From Asterella californica (taxonomy: Eukaryota > Streptophyta > Marchantiopsida > Marchantiales > Aytoniaceae), in the NCBI GenBank assembly GCA_036924285.1, contig JAYKYS010000001.1, forward strand, positions 29,015,501-29,079,500: a stretch of 64,000 nucleotides of DNA, read 5' to 3'. Positions 34,224-45,579 of the stretch are shown piece by piece; position 1 is the stretch's first letter; the number at the start of each line of letters is the position of its first letter. The notes beneath the pieces are model-generated. The model ran no database searches. It had not been told where the DNA came from and worked only from the letters and a program-made list of their open reading frames with translations. A program made the translations under genes and the position numbers.

Positions 34224-36062
34224 TATCATGTTGGATTTTGCATGAGGTTGTCCAGGAAAATGCGAGGTTCCTGACTCTGGAGATGTAGTGTGTCAATCAG
34301 AGAGAAGAGAAACAACTACAAGAACAAGCGCCGCAAGGTATACCAACTCCTACATTATATACACTCCTTATTCTTCTTCTCTAAGAATGCAAAACAGATA
34401 AACAGACCTGAGCGGTCTATAATTTGCACCAACCTCCTCTAAAATGAGCTCATGAATCTCAACCCATACCCAAAACTATCGAAGCAAAACATCAAGAGAA
34501 ACATCCTTTTGCTAACAAAAAGAGCTGCACCAATGTCACACGATTAAAACCCAAGTCCAAACAACTTCCATGTACAAACCCTTAGCTAGAGCTAGCTACC
34601 ACAAGCTGTACATAACCAACTAGATTTCTAACGAACTCAAAAAGATGAAAACCATAGCGAAAGAATAAAAAAAAGTCTATCTGAGATTCCTTCTTTCGCC
34701 AAACGATCTTCAGATATCGATAAGGCTTTCCTTCTAAATCTGTTGGCCTCAAGAACTCCCAAATCTGACTCTCAACAGCCTAGATATTGCCGATTTTTGA
34801 TCGTAGATGAACGAACTTCAAAAAACTCCTTCTTGTGGTTTAGAATCACGCACACCGTCTAAACGAATCGTCTGATCTGAGATCCGTCTTCTCTGGTAGG
34901 TACATCTAGTTACCTTGAACCCAAGGAGACTCCAAACAAGTTGTTGGAGATTCTCTCACAAAACCACACAAGAAAATCGGTCGCAGGAAGCAAAAAACTG
35001 ACATAAATCGACTCCTTGCGGCTCAAACTCGCTCACCACACCCAAACCAACAATCCAATCCACATACGGTCTTCTCCTATGCGTAGGTGAAGACTCCCTG
35101 ATCGCATAAGAATCAAGAACGAGAACTTGGTTCACTGATTACGAAGAACAACCCAATCTCATATCGCAAGTGGTGAAAAACTGACATAAGCGCTTCCTTG
35201 CGAGTCAATTTCAACCAGAACTCCCAAATCGTGAGATGAAATTTCGGATCGTCTTCAATTTCTTGAAGAATTCGACGTTTTGATCTCGATGGATCCAAGG
35301 ACAGCAAGTTTGGACTCTGGAACGGCTTGAACGGTCCAACCGTCCTTCACAGATCACTGAACCACTTCAAATCTTTCTCTGCGTCTCAATTTCTCCAAGA
35401 ACACAATCCTCGATCTATCTCTTCACGAACCATCTTAACTAGTGCGTAGCTTGTACAGATCTGAACCCAATGACGTCTTGCGTGTTTGCATTGGACCTCC
35501 AAATCTCCCGAACCGTCCGTCGACAGATCGTATGTGCAAGCTGGCCCTTTAAACTACCCCCTTACGTCAGTCGCATACGTGAAGGTTTTCACAGATAATG
35601 AACAAGCAGGCCCCTTGCGTCTTTAGTATAGCGTCAAGAGCTACAAATACCCGATCAGCAACAGGAAGCTAAGGCTTAGCTTGATTTTCCCTCCTTTCGA
35701 ATCTCGTAACTTCATCACTAAGCATCCAAACGAAGTAGACAAAATCCATGGAAAGTTAAAAATGAACTCTACCCGTTGATGTAATAAAAGTGAAGATCTG
35801 AAGTTGTGCAAAAAGTCCGTAAACTAAGGACTATCTTGCTTTTCTCATCTTTCTCATCTTATAACTTCACCACTAGACGCCCAAATGAAGTAGATGAAGT
35901 GCCCATGAAAAGCTGACAATGAGCTCTATCCGTTGATGTAATGAAAGTGAAGATCCGAAGTTGTGTAAAAAAGACTCATTTTTAGTCCTATGAGCGTCTT
36001 TGGAGCGATAATGATAAGTATCAAAATAGATTTTCAGATAAGAGCCGGTCCACGACACGACA
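34224..36062 (-). mobile_element. Solo LTR of the element C family
   Basis: It aligns along its whole length with the C LTRs, from TATCATGTTGG (C: TATCGTGTCGG) to ...GGTCCACGACACGACA, and no internal coding region is attached. It is flanked by a 4-bp duplication, so it is the product of LTR-LTR recombination. It is 1839 bp against 2009-2020 in C. The U3 block has about two ~155-bp units instead of three. Many differences from C are C-to-T or G-to-A at former CG sites, as expected for a methylated, long-silent copy. Confidence 0.9.
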
Positions 36063-36066
36063 ACGC
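36063..36066. repeat. Target-site duplication of the solo LTR, right copy (ACGC)
   Basis: Partner of 34220-34223. If the terminal A of the LTR is counted as target, a 5-bp AACGC duplication is also possible. Confidence 0.65.
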
Positions 36067-36291
36067 TCAATTACACCTGAAGTCTTTTGATTCGCGTGAG
36101 AGTGCTTCTTGGCCGCTATTACCCATAAGAGTCTATTGTTGTAGTTCTCCACGTAATACTTCACAAACCGCGATTCTAGAACTTGCCACTTTTTGATAAA
36201 TCCTTATGAAGCTTCCTCGACGTCTACAAAGACACACAAACTTAATGAGTTTGATCTCATACATACACATAAGATCACACACATACTCATA

Positions 36292-36329
36292 GATATATAT
36301 ATATATATATATCTCTCTCTCTCTCTCTT
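36292..36329. repeat. Compound microsatellite (AT)n(CT)n
   Basis: About ten AT units run directly into about eight CT units. Confidence 0.95.
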
Positions 36330-36639
36330 TGATGCACAGGAACAATGCGTAATCAGAAATTTCTACATGAGCCACAACTTAATATTACTCTTACTGTACA
36401 TGAGATTTCTGAGATCTCGATTCATATAAATCTTTCTAAATGGGTCGTTCACTTTACATGTAAAATTTTTATTCCAGTTGTGACGAACATACCATATACA
36501 TAGATCGATAGAGCAATCACGAAAGTCTCCCTGCAGCAAAATCAGAAGGTATGAAAACTCCAACAAATATCTACAGAACATCCATTCAGAATAATCAATT
36601 TACGAGCACAATAGATTTACAAAACAGTAAAATGCATTT

Positions 36640-37035
36640 CTGTTAACTTCACATAGTCGAATCGTGGTTACGGTCGGCCTTCTTCTTCAAGTCATGGTTA
36701 CGGTCGGTCCTCTTCTTCAGCTTACACGCGTGAGAAACAAAGCCGGGCAGCAATAGCCTCGAGCAATTGATCAGTACGTACTTTCATGATTACTTAATGC
36801 ACTTCCTGTGCTAAATATTTTCTAGGCATTTGACGGCCACCAACTTTGCCATGTAACTCTCCACACGTGTCTGCTGTTGATATCATGCTTTTAGCTCCGG
36901 CAGCTGCAGATATCTTTCGCATTCTTGTTTTTCTCACGGTCACGGCCGGACGTGCAAGGAGTTGCTTTTGTCCATCGCACTCTTCTTCAATTCCTGGGAA
37001 AGATTTCAAAAGGGAAGAACTCGACATAATGAAAA
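36640..37035 (-). pseudogene. Possible small gene remnant on the minus strand
   Basis: This stretch is more GC-rich than its surroundings. An open frame begins MSSSSLLKSFPGIEEEC near 37030 and runs about 77 codons to 36794. Below it, a second minus-strand frame contains a 10-residue duplication, LKKRTDRNHD then LKKKADRNHD, encoded by a 30-bp direct repeat (36666 and 36696). No family is recognised and no splice sites link the two convincingly. Confidence 0.25.
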
Positions 37036-38219
37036 TGAAAAGATTTCCGGTGGACAGATCAACGAAAAGTGTATTTTGATCAGAAAATAGATGAAATTTT
37101 ACATTATATAGTAATTTTTTTCCAACAAATATTTGAAAAAAGTTGGTCCAACTTGTCTCTGTATTGATACATCTTTTCCTTATAAGAATAATATGCATAC
37201 AAGATAAAACTTCGAGGAACTTTTGTTCTTTTTATGTTAGCAAAACACAAAACGCATGACAATATCAAAATATATTTTTTGTACTAAATTATCAAAAACT
37301 ATAAAAAATATTCATAAATGTTAAATAATAACTCTACCTAGAGTTGCAAAACATCCATACATAAGCCATAAAAATAACGCGGAGACTATACATAAGCGAT
37401 TTATCTGGATCTAAACTCATCCCTTTCTTGGTTTTACAAGCGACGGATAGCAAAAATTAGCGCCAAGTCACACCACTCATAGCAGTGCCGGAGTCTACGG
37501 TCTGTAAATCTACATCCGGTGTATGCAATAGGGTGTCTCAAACCTGTAACTGTAAAAAAGGTGACGGAAATTTGAAAATTTGAAAAATAAGTACCGCCCG
37601 AGGACTCAACAGAACTATGCAAAACTCATTATTTATGTTCTTGAACTGAATTATATGTCTCTTTCAACTTCTTTCTATTATTATATGCCAAACTCGTTAC
37701 TCTTATCTCTGAACTATTCTAATACAGTTTTGTGGTTCAAAGCAATCACCAAACAGTTATTAGAACGGTTCCGCAGTTCCTTTGAATTGCGAAACAGAGT
37801 TAGATAGAAAAAAACATAGTTTAAAATAATTATTATACTATAAAACATAAAATATTAGTTTATTATAATATTAAGATATTCTTATTGGATATTATTAAGT
37901 GTTGAAGTTACAATGTTTCATATTTCTGAGAACGATTCATATTATGAATTGTGAGAAAAATCTTCACGTGGTGAGACACTCACTTGCTGCGTCGATACTA
38001 AATTCGAAAACCTACATAGAAAGACGAAACCACTGGAAAATATGCATCCAAAGCGAATCGCCTCCGGCGTCGTACATATGCATACAACTGTGTGTCCTTC
38101 GACTTACGACGTTGGCTATTTTTGACCTCGAAGAAAGCTCCACGTCTTCACATGGAAAGAATAACAATATAACCCAATTCGTATAAGAGTAAAGTTAAAA
38201 ACTATCAAAGTTCAAATTT
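37036..38219. other. Intergenic, no feature recognised
   Basis: AT-rich, with only short frames without motifs. Confidence 0.5.
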
Positions 38220-38960
38220 ATACTTATGAATAACAATATATGGTTATTCATATAAATGAAGTTTTATCCTTAGCTCTACATCAGTAACTAATATTTAAAT
38301 TAAATACATATGAATAACAGTATCATGTTACTCATTATGTAAGATATTATAATTATGGCCTTATACTAAGCTCCGCATGAAAAACTAATTAATACATATG
38401 AATAACAATATATGCTAGTTCATATATATAAAGCTTTGACTTTGATCCTATCCTAAGTTCTGCGTCAATAACTAATATTTAAGTTAAATACATATGAATA
38501 ACAATATCATTTTATTCATTATGTAAGATATTTTAATTTTGACCTTATACTAAGCTCTACATCAAAAACTAATTAAACAATATATGGTTATTCATATATA
38601 TAAAGTTTTGATTTTGATCCTATTCTAAGCTCTGCATCAATAATATTTGAACAATATCATGTTATTCAAGATATTATAAATTTGATCTTATACAAGCTCC
38701 GAATCAAAAACTAATTAATACACATGAATAGCAATATATGGTTATTCATGCATAAAGTTTTAATATTATACACATATGAATAACAAATTGTGGTCATTCT
38801 GATAGTCAATTTTATTTTGGCTCTGCGACATTAAAGAATATTTCCAAGTTAATGCATATGAATAACAATCTAACTTCATTTGAGTCATCATTTTGGTTAT
38901 ATCCAAATTAATAACAATATAATGTTATTGGAAGTATGAATAACAATCTACAGTCATTTG
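38220..38960. repeat. Tandem array of palindrome-bearing ~90-bp units
   Basis: The block ATGAATAACAATAT recurs at 38226, 38310, 38398 and 38493 and onward, about every 84-95 bp. In most units it is followed by its own complement (GTTATTCAT), making small hairpins. Alternate units share longer stretches (AAGCTC.GCATCAA..ACTAAT), giving a dimer of about 180 bp. The array decays towards its right end. Confidence 0.8.
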
Positions 38961-40779
38961 TGTTTGCAAGAGTACTCTACCAGCCAACACACACATTCAA
39001 TAACTCCATACATTATGGTTGTAACAAATATTCGGAAAACGGTGGAGGATTCACGATCTTCCTCTTCATCCTCGCTAGATGATGTGAAGAAACAATCAAT
39101 ACCTCATCCAGATCGTTGAACGGAGGATCCATGCATTCAATATCTGTATATATACGTGGAATCTATTGAACCTTCTTGGACAAGAGGTCTGGGCTAAGAT
39201 GTGTGTATGCTACACGTTCTTCTATTATGACCCCTTCTATGACAAACAGAACAATTGGACTGCACATGTTAAGACCTAACTCTTATACGTACTGTTTGAT
39301 CTACTTCTCAACGATTGCATCTCTGACTTGAAACTTCGCTCTTTTTCAATGTCTGTTCACGCAAGAATGGATCTACTTGAGAATTCTCTTCGAAGATAAG
39401 AAACTGTAACACATTAACTTCCATATCTTCTTGCATGTGGTATACTCCTGAACGTCGTCCACTTCAATGCGGATTGACTAGGTGTCTTCCTCGTCCCACA
39501 GCGACAGGGCGAGCTTTGCAAGCAAAGCTTGACTCTATGTCTTGCAAGGTGAATGCTGGTAAGCTATTCGAGCCATATATTCCAAGCAAGAAGCTTCAAT
39601 GTCAAATGTGATTGAAAAATATGATGGAATCATCACCTGGTTCTCTATCTCATGCAATGGCAAGCATACATCAAAGTTGATGCCACGGTTCGATCGTATG
39701 CTTACTTGAGAAGAAGATGAAACCTTGCAAACAAAATGCTCTCATTCTAGCTCATTTTTCATAAAGCGACTTCGCAAATGGGGTTAACAGTCCATGTTGT
39801 CATCCCAAAGCTGACCTTTATGTAAAAAACGAGTTCATAATATAGTACCATAGGCCGTGAATGATTTTGAACGGAGCATTCTGTCTAATTAACTTTAAAG
39901 AGTTATTGATCAATTTGGTTAAATTTGTTGCCATCTTCCCACACTGTGGTAAGAGAAAAAGTCCAGCGCGGAATGGATTCTCTTCAAGTACGCAACCAAG
40001 GAAACTCCTCTCTCTCTCTTGAGTGTGTGAAGGACTGCATCACTTCTTCAAACTGTTATAAAAGATCATATCACCACTTCCGTTTGTTGACTTCGCTCAC
40101 TCTCACAAGAACATACGTAGAAACTCTTTCATGCAAAGGTTGAAATAAAAGCGCAAAGGCAACTCAACCAACATGTAAAAGCTAATATTCTATGACATGT
40201 TGATGGATTGATGAAAGCATGTCGAAACATCCATGGACTAGTTTTTCACGTACTCTAGTCCACGACTCCATTTGGATCAATGGCCTTGATTTTACAACAC
40301 AAATTGAGAATAAGAAAAAAGATATGATTTCATCACCGTGCATAGTCTCGTGTGAAATTTCCCTCATTAGTCACATGATGCATGTAGTTCACCTTCTTGT
40401 GATATGAATTGTTGCATTTCTCCACGACACGTTCTGGTTCCATCTCACTCAATTTCTCATGTTGTGACAAACCACTATGAGTTTTACTGAGGCCCTCTAT
40501 ACTTGTGCACATAGCCAAGACATGAATGTTCTATTTCGCACACAATGATTTAATTTGATCATTCAAGTGACTTCGTTGTGCCTTGACGCGGAACGATATT
40601 ATGTCGAAGATCGGTTAGGATGTGAAACTGAGGTCTTGAGAATATTATTTTCTCAACTTACTGCAGACATGGTTTTGACTGCAACATTGGTTAGATCTTC
40701 GCAAAAAGACCAACATTGGTGTTTTTATTATCGTGAATGGAGCAAAGATGAAAGAGTTACAAGCAATTTCACTTTTAAG
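38961..40779. other. Intergenic, probable unrecognisable transposon debris
   Basis: Short frames on both strands around 40,180-40,520 suggest an old coding sequence, but no motif can be assigned. No RNA gene or array was seen. Confidence 0.4.
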
Positions 40780-41510
40780 GTTTTGAGACATCTGTGTTGA
40801 TGGTATCGTTGGAACCGGCTCGACAAGAGAAAAAAAACAAGAGAAGTCAAATAGATGAAAATCATCAAGTTTCCACAGAGTAAATTTGGGATGCGTCCCG
40901 ATGTTAAGTTGGAAAAAAAGAGGAATTATAGCTTGAGAAGACGTAACTTTTTGCTCGAGTGTCCTTTTGGGTTGTCTTTGATATCGTTGGAACTGACTGG
41001 ACGAGAGGAAGAGAAAGAGAGGTCAGGTAGGAAAAAACTAGCATATTTCCACATAAGAACTTTGGGGCGCATCTCGAAGTTAAATTGAGAGAGAATGGAG
41101 GATTTAGACTCGAGAAGAGATAATTTTTACTCATGAGTCTGTTTGGGACACGTGTGGTATCATTAGAACCAGCTTGGCGAGAGGAAGGTGGAGAAGAGGT
41201 CAGATGAGAGTAAGTTGTCTAATTCCACGGAGCAACTTCGAGATGCGTCCTGAAATTAGACTAGGAAAAAGAAAGAAAATTCAACTCGTGGGAGCCTAAC
41301 TTCACGTTAGAGGGTTTGCTGTGGGGTATTAGATATCACCAAAATCAGCTTTTTGAGGAGAATAAGATGAGAAACTCAAGTTCTGAAAAATGGACAACAT
41401 TCTAACAAGAAAGGGGAAAGTAGAGGAGAAAAAAACTTCAATCCTTGAGGAGGCGTAACTGTTGGTAGAAAGGTCCGTTTGAAACACTTTAGGTACCGTT
41501 AGATATTTTC
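40780..41510. repeat. Degenerate ~175-bp tandem array
   Basis: Blocks of the type CTTGAGAAGACGTAACT...GGTATCGTTGGAACC recur with starts near 40932, 41111, 41287 and 41444. The core (CGTAACT, then a GTCC block, then TGGAA..GAC) resembles the 157-bp U3 repeats of element C, so this may be the remnant of another LTR. Confidence 0.6.
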
Positions 41511-44212
41511 AGCGCTACATAAGGAGGTTAAAACATATTTTTTTAGGATCACTTTTGTGTAAAATTTCTGGACATCTGAAGTCTGGTTGTATATTCTTTG
41601 GATAAAGACAAAAATACTCCAGGATTGGATTGGATATTTGACACTTAACGATCGCATATACTTTTCCACAGTTATACTTTACATATTCCCGATCACATCT
41701 TTTGCACTCAACAATATTACAACGAAGAAGGTACATTTTCATCGTCTGGTTCAATTTCTCTTGCTTTCTCTTGATATCCTCGACGATCACAATTGATATA
41801 TCATTGTTGTAAGACATGGCTCAAGAGTGAACTGAAACTCAAATGCCCTTGGAGATGTATTCTCGTACTTTATCTAGTGAGAGAAAGAGTACAAGATAAG
41901 ATTCAGCTCATTGCTGACCATCCAAAGTGAACACACGGGTCGCTGACATGGTTTACATGCAGCCTTAGATCTAAAACTTCAAAACATCTAGGGGTCTCAA
42001 AATGAGATAAACAAAGACTCGTAGAAAAGCTCTCGAAGAGTACAAACCATGACATTTAATGCATGCCTTAAGTCTTGTATTTGGCAGTCAGTTTTTGGTT
42101 TCAGAAAAATCATTTCGACCTTCAAACTCATTCAGAAAAGTTTCAACGATCTTTTGGTGCTCTCATCTATTAGAAGAAATACTCTTTTGCTCCATCCATT
42201 CTCAGTTCGACTTCAACATAACTGAATATTATATCATAGAGCTTTATCAAATTAATTTTCATCTCTAATGATAAGTAAAACTCTACTTATTACAGTTGTT
42301 GTTGTCCACAATGTCATCTACGCCCTGCATATCTCTCAACGGCCATTGTCAGCATTCTTTGACTCTGAAAAGTCGTGGAATGAAGAAGCATTGCAAGTCT
42401 GAGTTGCACTATCTGGTGTTCCCTCGCTGTCGTCCTTTTTTGACTTTCAGATGTGAATAATAGATCCATAACAACAAATTCTCTTTTTGTAATATGCTTA
42501 TGATTTTACCTTCTGGCATGCAGAACCAGACAAGAGACAGAGACAAGATAGTGAAAAATCAAATTCACAAAATAATTAAAAATACTCATTCAGAAGAATC
42601 TACTAACGGCAGTCCTAACTTCCTCAAACGTTCTGCGGGGAATGTCCACTTCATGTCTCTGATGACTTATGTCTTCCCTCCATTACTTGAAAATACTCTT
42701 CGTCTCGTCTGCATTCTCTTGCACCGCCCGTGACAAATAAATGTCAATTTCTTCAGTTGGAAAACATATCGCTTCCAAGTTTTATGAGTAGGTCACCTCG
42801 GTGATGATTTTGGTGTTTTGGAAGATGCAAATGAATCGTCGGCGAAGAAAGACTATGTCTTATCGCTGTTTCAAGCTTCATTACCAGATTCATGAGGTGC
42901 CTCGAGAAACTTGCACGGGAGAATGAGAGTTATTCCTTGCTGTCTCTTGCTACTTTCCATATCATGACTTGCCTTATGGATCCGTCATACTGTAAGTGCC
43001 ATGCATTGCGCGAAAGGTGACACAACACTTTCTAAATGTATACTTCCTCCTGTTGGGGTCCAGTCAAGTCTTTCATTCGACGCAAGGGTTATGTCGAGTT
43101 GATGTTTAGGCGCATGAGCCAGTCAAGTAAATTTTTGTTTGTTTTATCAGAGGTCTGGCTCATTGCGTCCCAACCTAGATCTGAAAACTCGTGGATTGCT
43201 AACTCACTTGTCGTAGATATCCGTCGAGGACAAAACACTCTTCCCCACACCATGTAGAGATGCCATTACAACCATTATCAGTCGGTTGAGAATGACATCT
43301 TAACGAAAACACTTTCATTCTTCTTATATAATATTTTTATTCAAATCCACTAGAATCAGTATGTTGAGAATTCTAATCTTGGACTTACATTCGAGGTAAT
43401 ATTAGCAAACTATACTAAATATTAAAAGATTTATCGCAAAATATGACTAAAACATTAATCAGTATTATAATAATTTTTATATTTGATAATAGCAAAAAAA
43501 CAACTTTTCATTTGAACCAGAATAAAGTAGCAAATTATACCAATATAAAAATTGGCCGTCATATAGAGAAAACTGTGACTGGAGTAAAATAAATAAAGTA
43601 TATCAATATATTAATGCAAAACGAGCGAATTATCAAAACTAAATCAGACACCTCAAAACCTGCGAATCCCAAAAACGATCAGACTTAGTTTTCGCTACCC
43701 GCGTATAATAGCGATATGAATAGCAGTACGGTACAAGCGAGTTGTTCCTTCGCTTTTTCACAACAGTAGCACCCTTTACGACAAACGCCAAATTACGTTA
43801 TCCATTAGACTAACGTCAGGTACGGGAACGTAGCTGGCTGCCCACTCGTAGGTAACCAGTAGTAGGATGCGGCGACCTGCGGCTTTCCAGATCACCTCGG
43901 CGAATGAGAAGTGAGGAGATGACTGTGTGTCACTTCTTCTTTCGCGATCAGGCGTGCTTGGACTCGAAGATCTAGAAACCTTCCACGAGCCCACAACTCC
44001 ACTCCCCTGGTGGAAACTGCCGAACACTCAAGAACTTTCTTCGACAGGGAAAGCTTCAAAGCAGCGAGCGTATGATGCTTGGAGTATGACCAATGCATGT
44101 GCTTGAACACGCCAGGTTAGTACCCTTCGACCGTTACTCGAGAGTCGAAATATAATTAGACTGGAGGGCCCTTACGATTAAGTACAGCAGCCGAATTGCA
44201 GACATCCACTTG
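41511..44212. other. Intergenic, no gene recognised
   Basis: AT-rich DNA to about 43,700, then more balanced sequence leading to the DUF3455-like gene. Minus-strand frames at 43776-44110 have no recognisable motif. Confidence 0.5.
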
Positions 44213-44219
44213 TATAAAT
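44213..44219 (+). promoter_or_regulatory. Possible TATA box of the DUF3455-like gene
   Basis: TATAAAT lies about 480 bp before the chosen start codon, in sequence that becomes less AT-rich. It is a weak candidate; a long 5' leader would be needed. Confidence 0.25.
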
Positions 44220-44699
44220 GTAACTACTCTGCAGCTAGATTGTCTCACTCGTAATCAAGATTATTGACACCCAATTGGTAGCCCAAGGTTCGACAACTCA
44301 GACAGTCAGAGCATTAATGACCACGTCCGTACAGGAACACGCATGCAGCACATTTGAGCTTGTGCTTGTAAGGACTCGCTAAAAAGCTAGAAAGTAGCCG
44401 TGGAGGGAGCCCATCAGAAGCTAATCTTTGTTCTGGCAATCCGCGCCCACCTCATGGCCTCTCCACATTGGATGAAATGAGTAGAATTTACTTCTCAAAC
44501 GGAAACTTTCCTTATGCTGGAAGCAGCCCTCACGCAACGTGTTTGATGGGAACTGGATCCGACCGCCCAGCGTCATCCTCGATATGAAATGAAGTACCAT
44601 GTGAGGTTCGGTCAGTACGAGTACAAGAGCAAACTGTACGAGGACGTGACTTCGTTCATCTGGAGCAGTCTAAGATTTCTATCAGCCTATTTTTCGATC

Positions 44700-45579
44700 A
44701 TGGAATCTCACAAGAGAGTAGCTTTACTTACAGTTTCGGAGCTTCTTGTTTTACTGACAGTCCTTTCGTTATCAACTCCAGCATCGGCCCAGAGCGTCGT
44801 TTGCGATGGCATCAAAGCTTCAGACTTCGGGTTGTTGGTGAACTTCTCAGTCCCCTGTGATCTGCCCTCGGAGATCGCAGTCCCAGACGCGGGTGGTTTA
44901 CTCACACCGAACTTGTTAGGCGTGGGCTATCAGGAGTACACATACGACGGGTCAGAATGGATTTACGTAGACCAGGTAGCGACGCTTTACAACAAGACTC
45001 TTGACCGTGTTGGAAGTCTTAACGGAACTGCAGACGGTGGTTTTGTTCTGGAGTTCGACTCTACGCCCAACCTAACCTTGAGAGCAGCTCCCCTAGCCGA
45101 AGTAACCCAGATGTTTAGCATCGCTCTGCAGCTGCTCGAGGTCAACAGCAGCAGCACGGCAATTCAGTGAGTAGACGTTCTCTCTGTTCTTGTGAATTTG
45201 TTGCACTTGTTGAAGCAGAGAGTACACAACGTCTGGGTTTGGGTTTAAGAACTGACATATATACTCTTGGATCTTGTGTTAGGGGCCGACTGATTTGGCT
45301 TGGCTTGTGCTCCCTAGGTATTATGGCTTTGCGGATTATATCCAAAGGTTTGGCACAATCAAGGGTCTTCCTCCGGCCGAAGACTTCCCTGCAGTTGCCG
45401 GGGACTCCTTTCAATCCGAATTTGCAGCCTTTTACGCTTTCTATCTTCCTTTCAACGTTTCCCCCCAGCTGGCCACTCGCGTTCCTCGGTGCGGCGATGA
45501 GCGATTCTACGGGTTACAAGCCCCGCGAGCAACATTGGGACCTGCCATCGAGCCTGCGCCTGAGCCTACTGCTGCCTGA
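44700..45579 (+). CDS. Secreted DUF3455-like protein (two exons)
   Basis: Coding parts are 44700-45166 and 45318-45579, giving 242 residues. The intron (45167-45317) starts GTGAGT and ends CTAG; this is the only acceptor I found that keeps the frame. An in-frame ATG exists at 44589, but 44700 starts a clear signal peptide (LLVLLTVLSLSTPASA, cut after Ala30). DUF3455 landmarks are the GVGYQEYTY...VATLYN block, YIQRFGTIKGLPP and the closing FAAFYAFYLPF. Five N-x-S/T sites (NFS, NKT, NGT, NLT, NSS) fit an extracellular or wall glycoprotein. The domain's function is unknown. I know it from fungi, bacteria and bryophytes, which suggests patchy inheritance. The acidic, Pro-rich C-terminus is family-variable. 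Confidence 0.75.

Noticed and set aside
38220..38960. Possible CRISPR array because of regular repeats with palindromes
   Set aside because: Units are contiguous and diverge gradually with no unique spacers, and the context is eukaryotic.
45295..45317. Extending exon 2 of the DUF3455-like gene upstream to include an AWLVLPR stretch
   Set aside because: The AG acceptors I checked upstream do not keep the exon 1 frame, while the CTAG at 45314-45317 does; the stretch is more likely the intron's 3' end.
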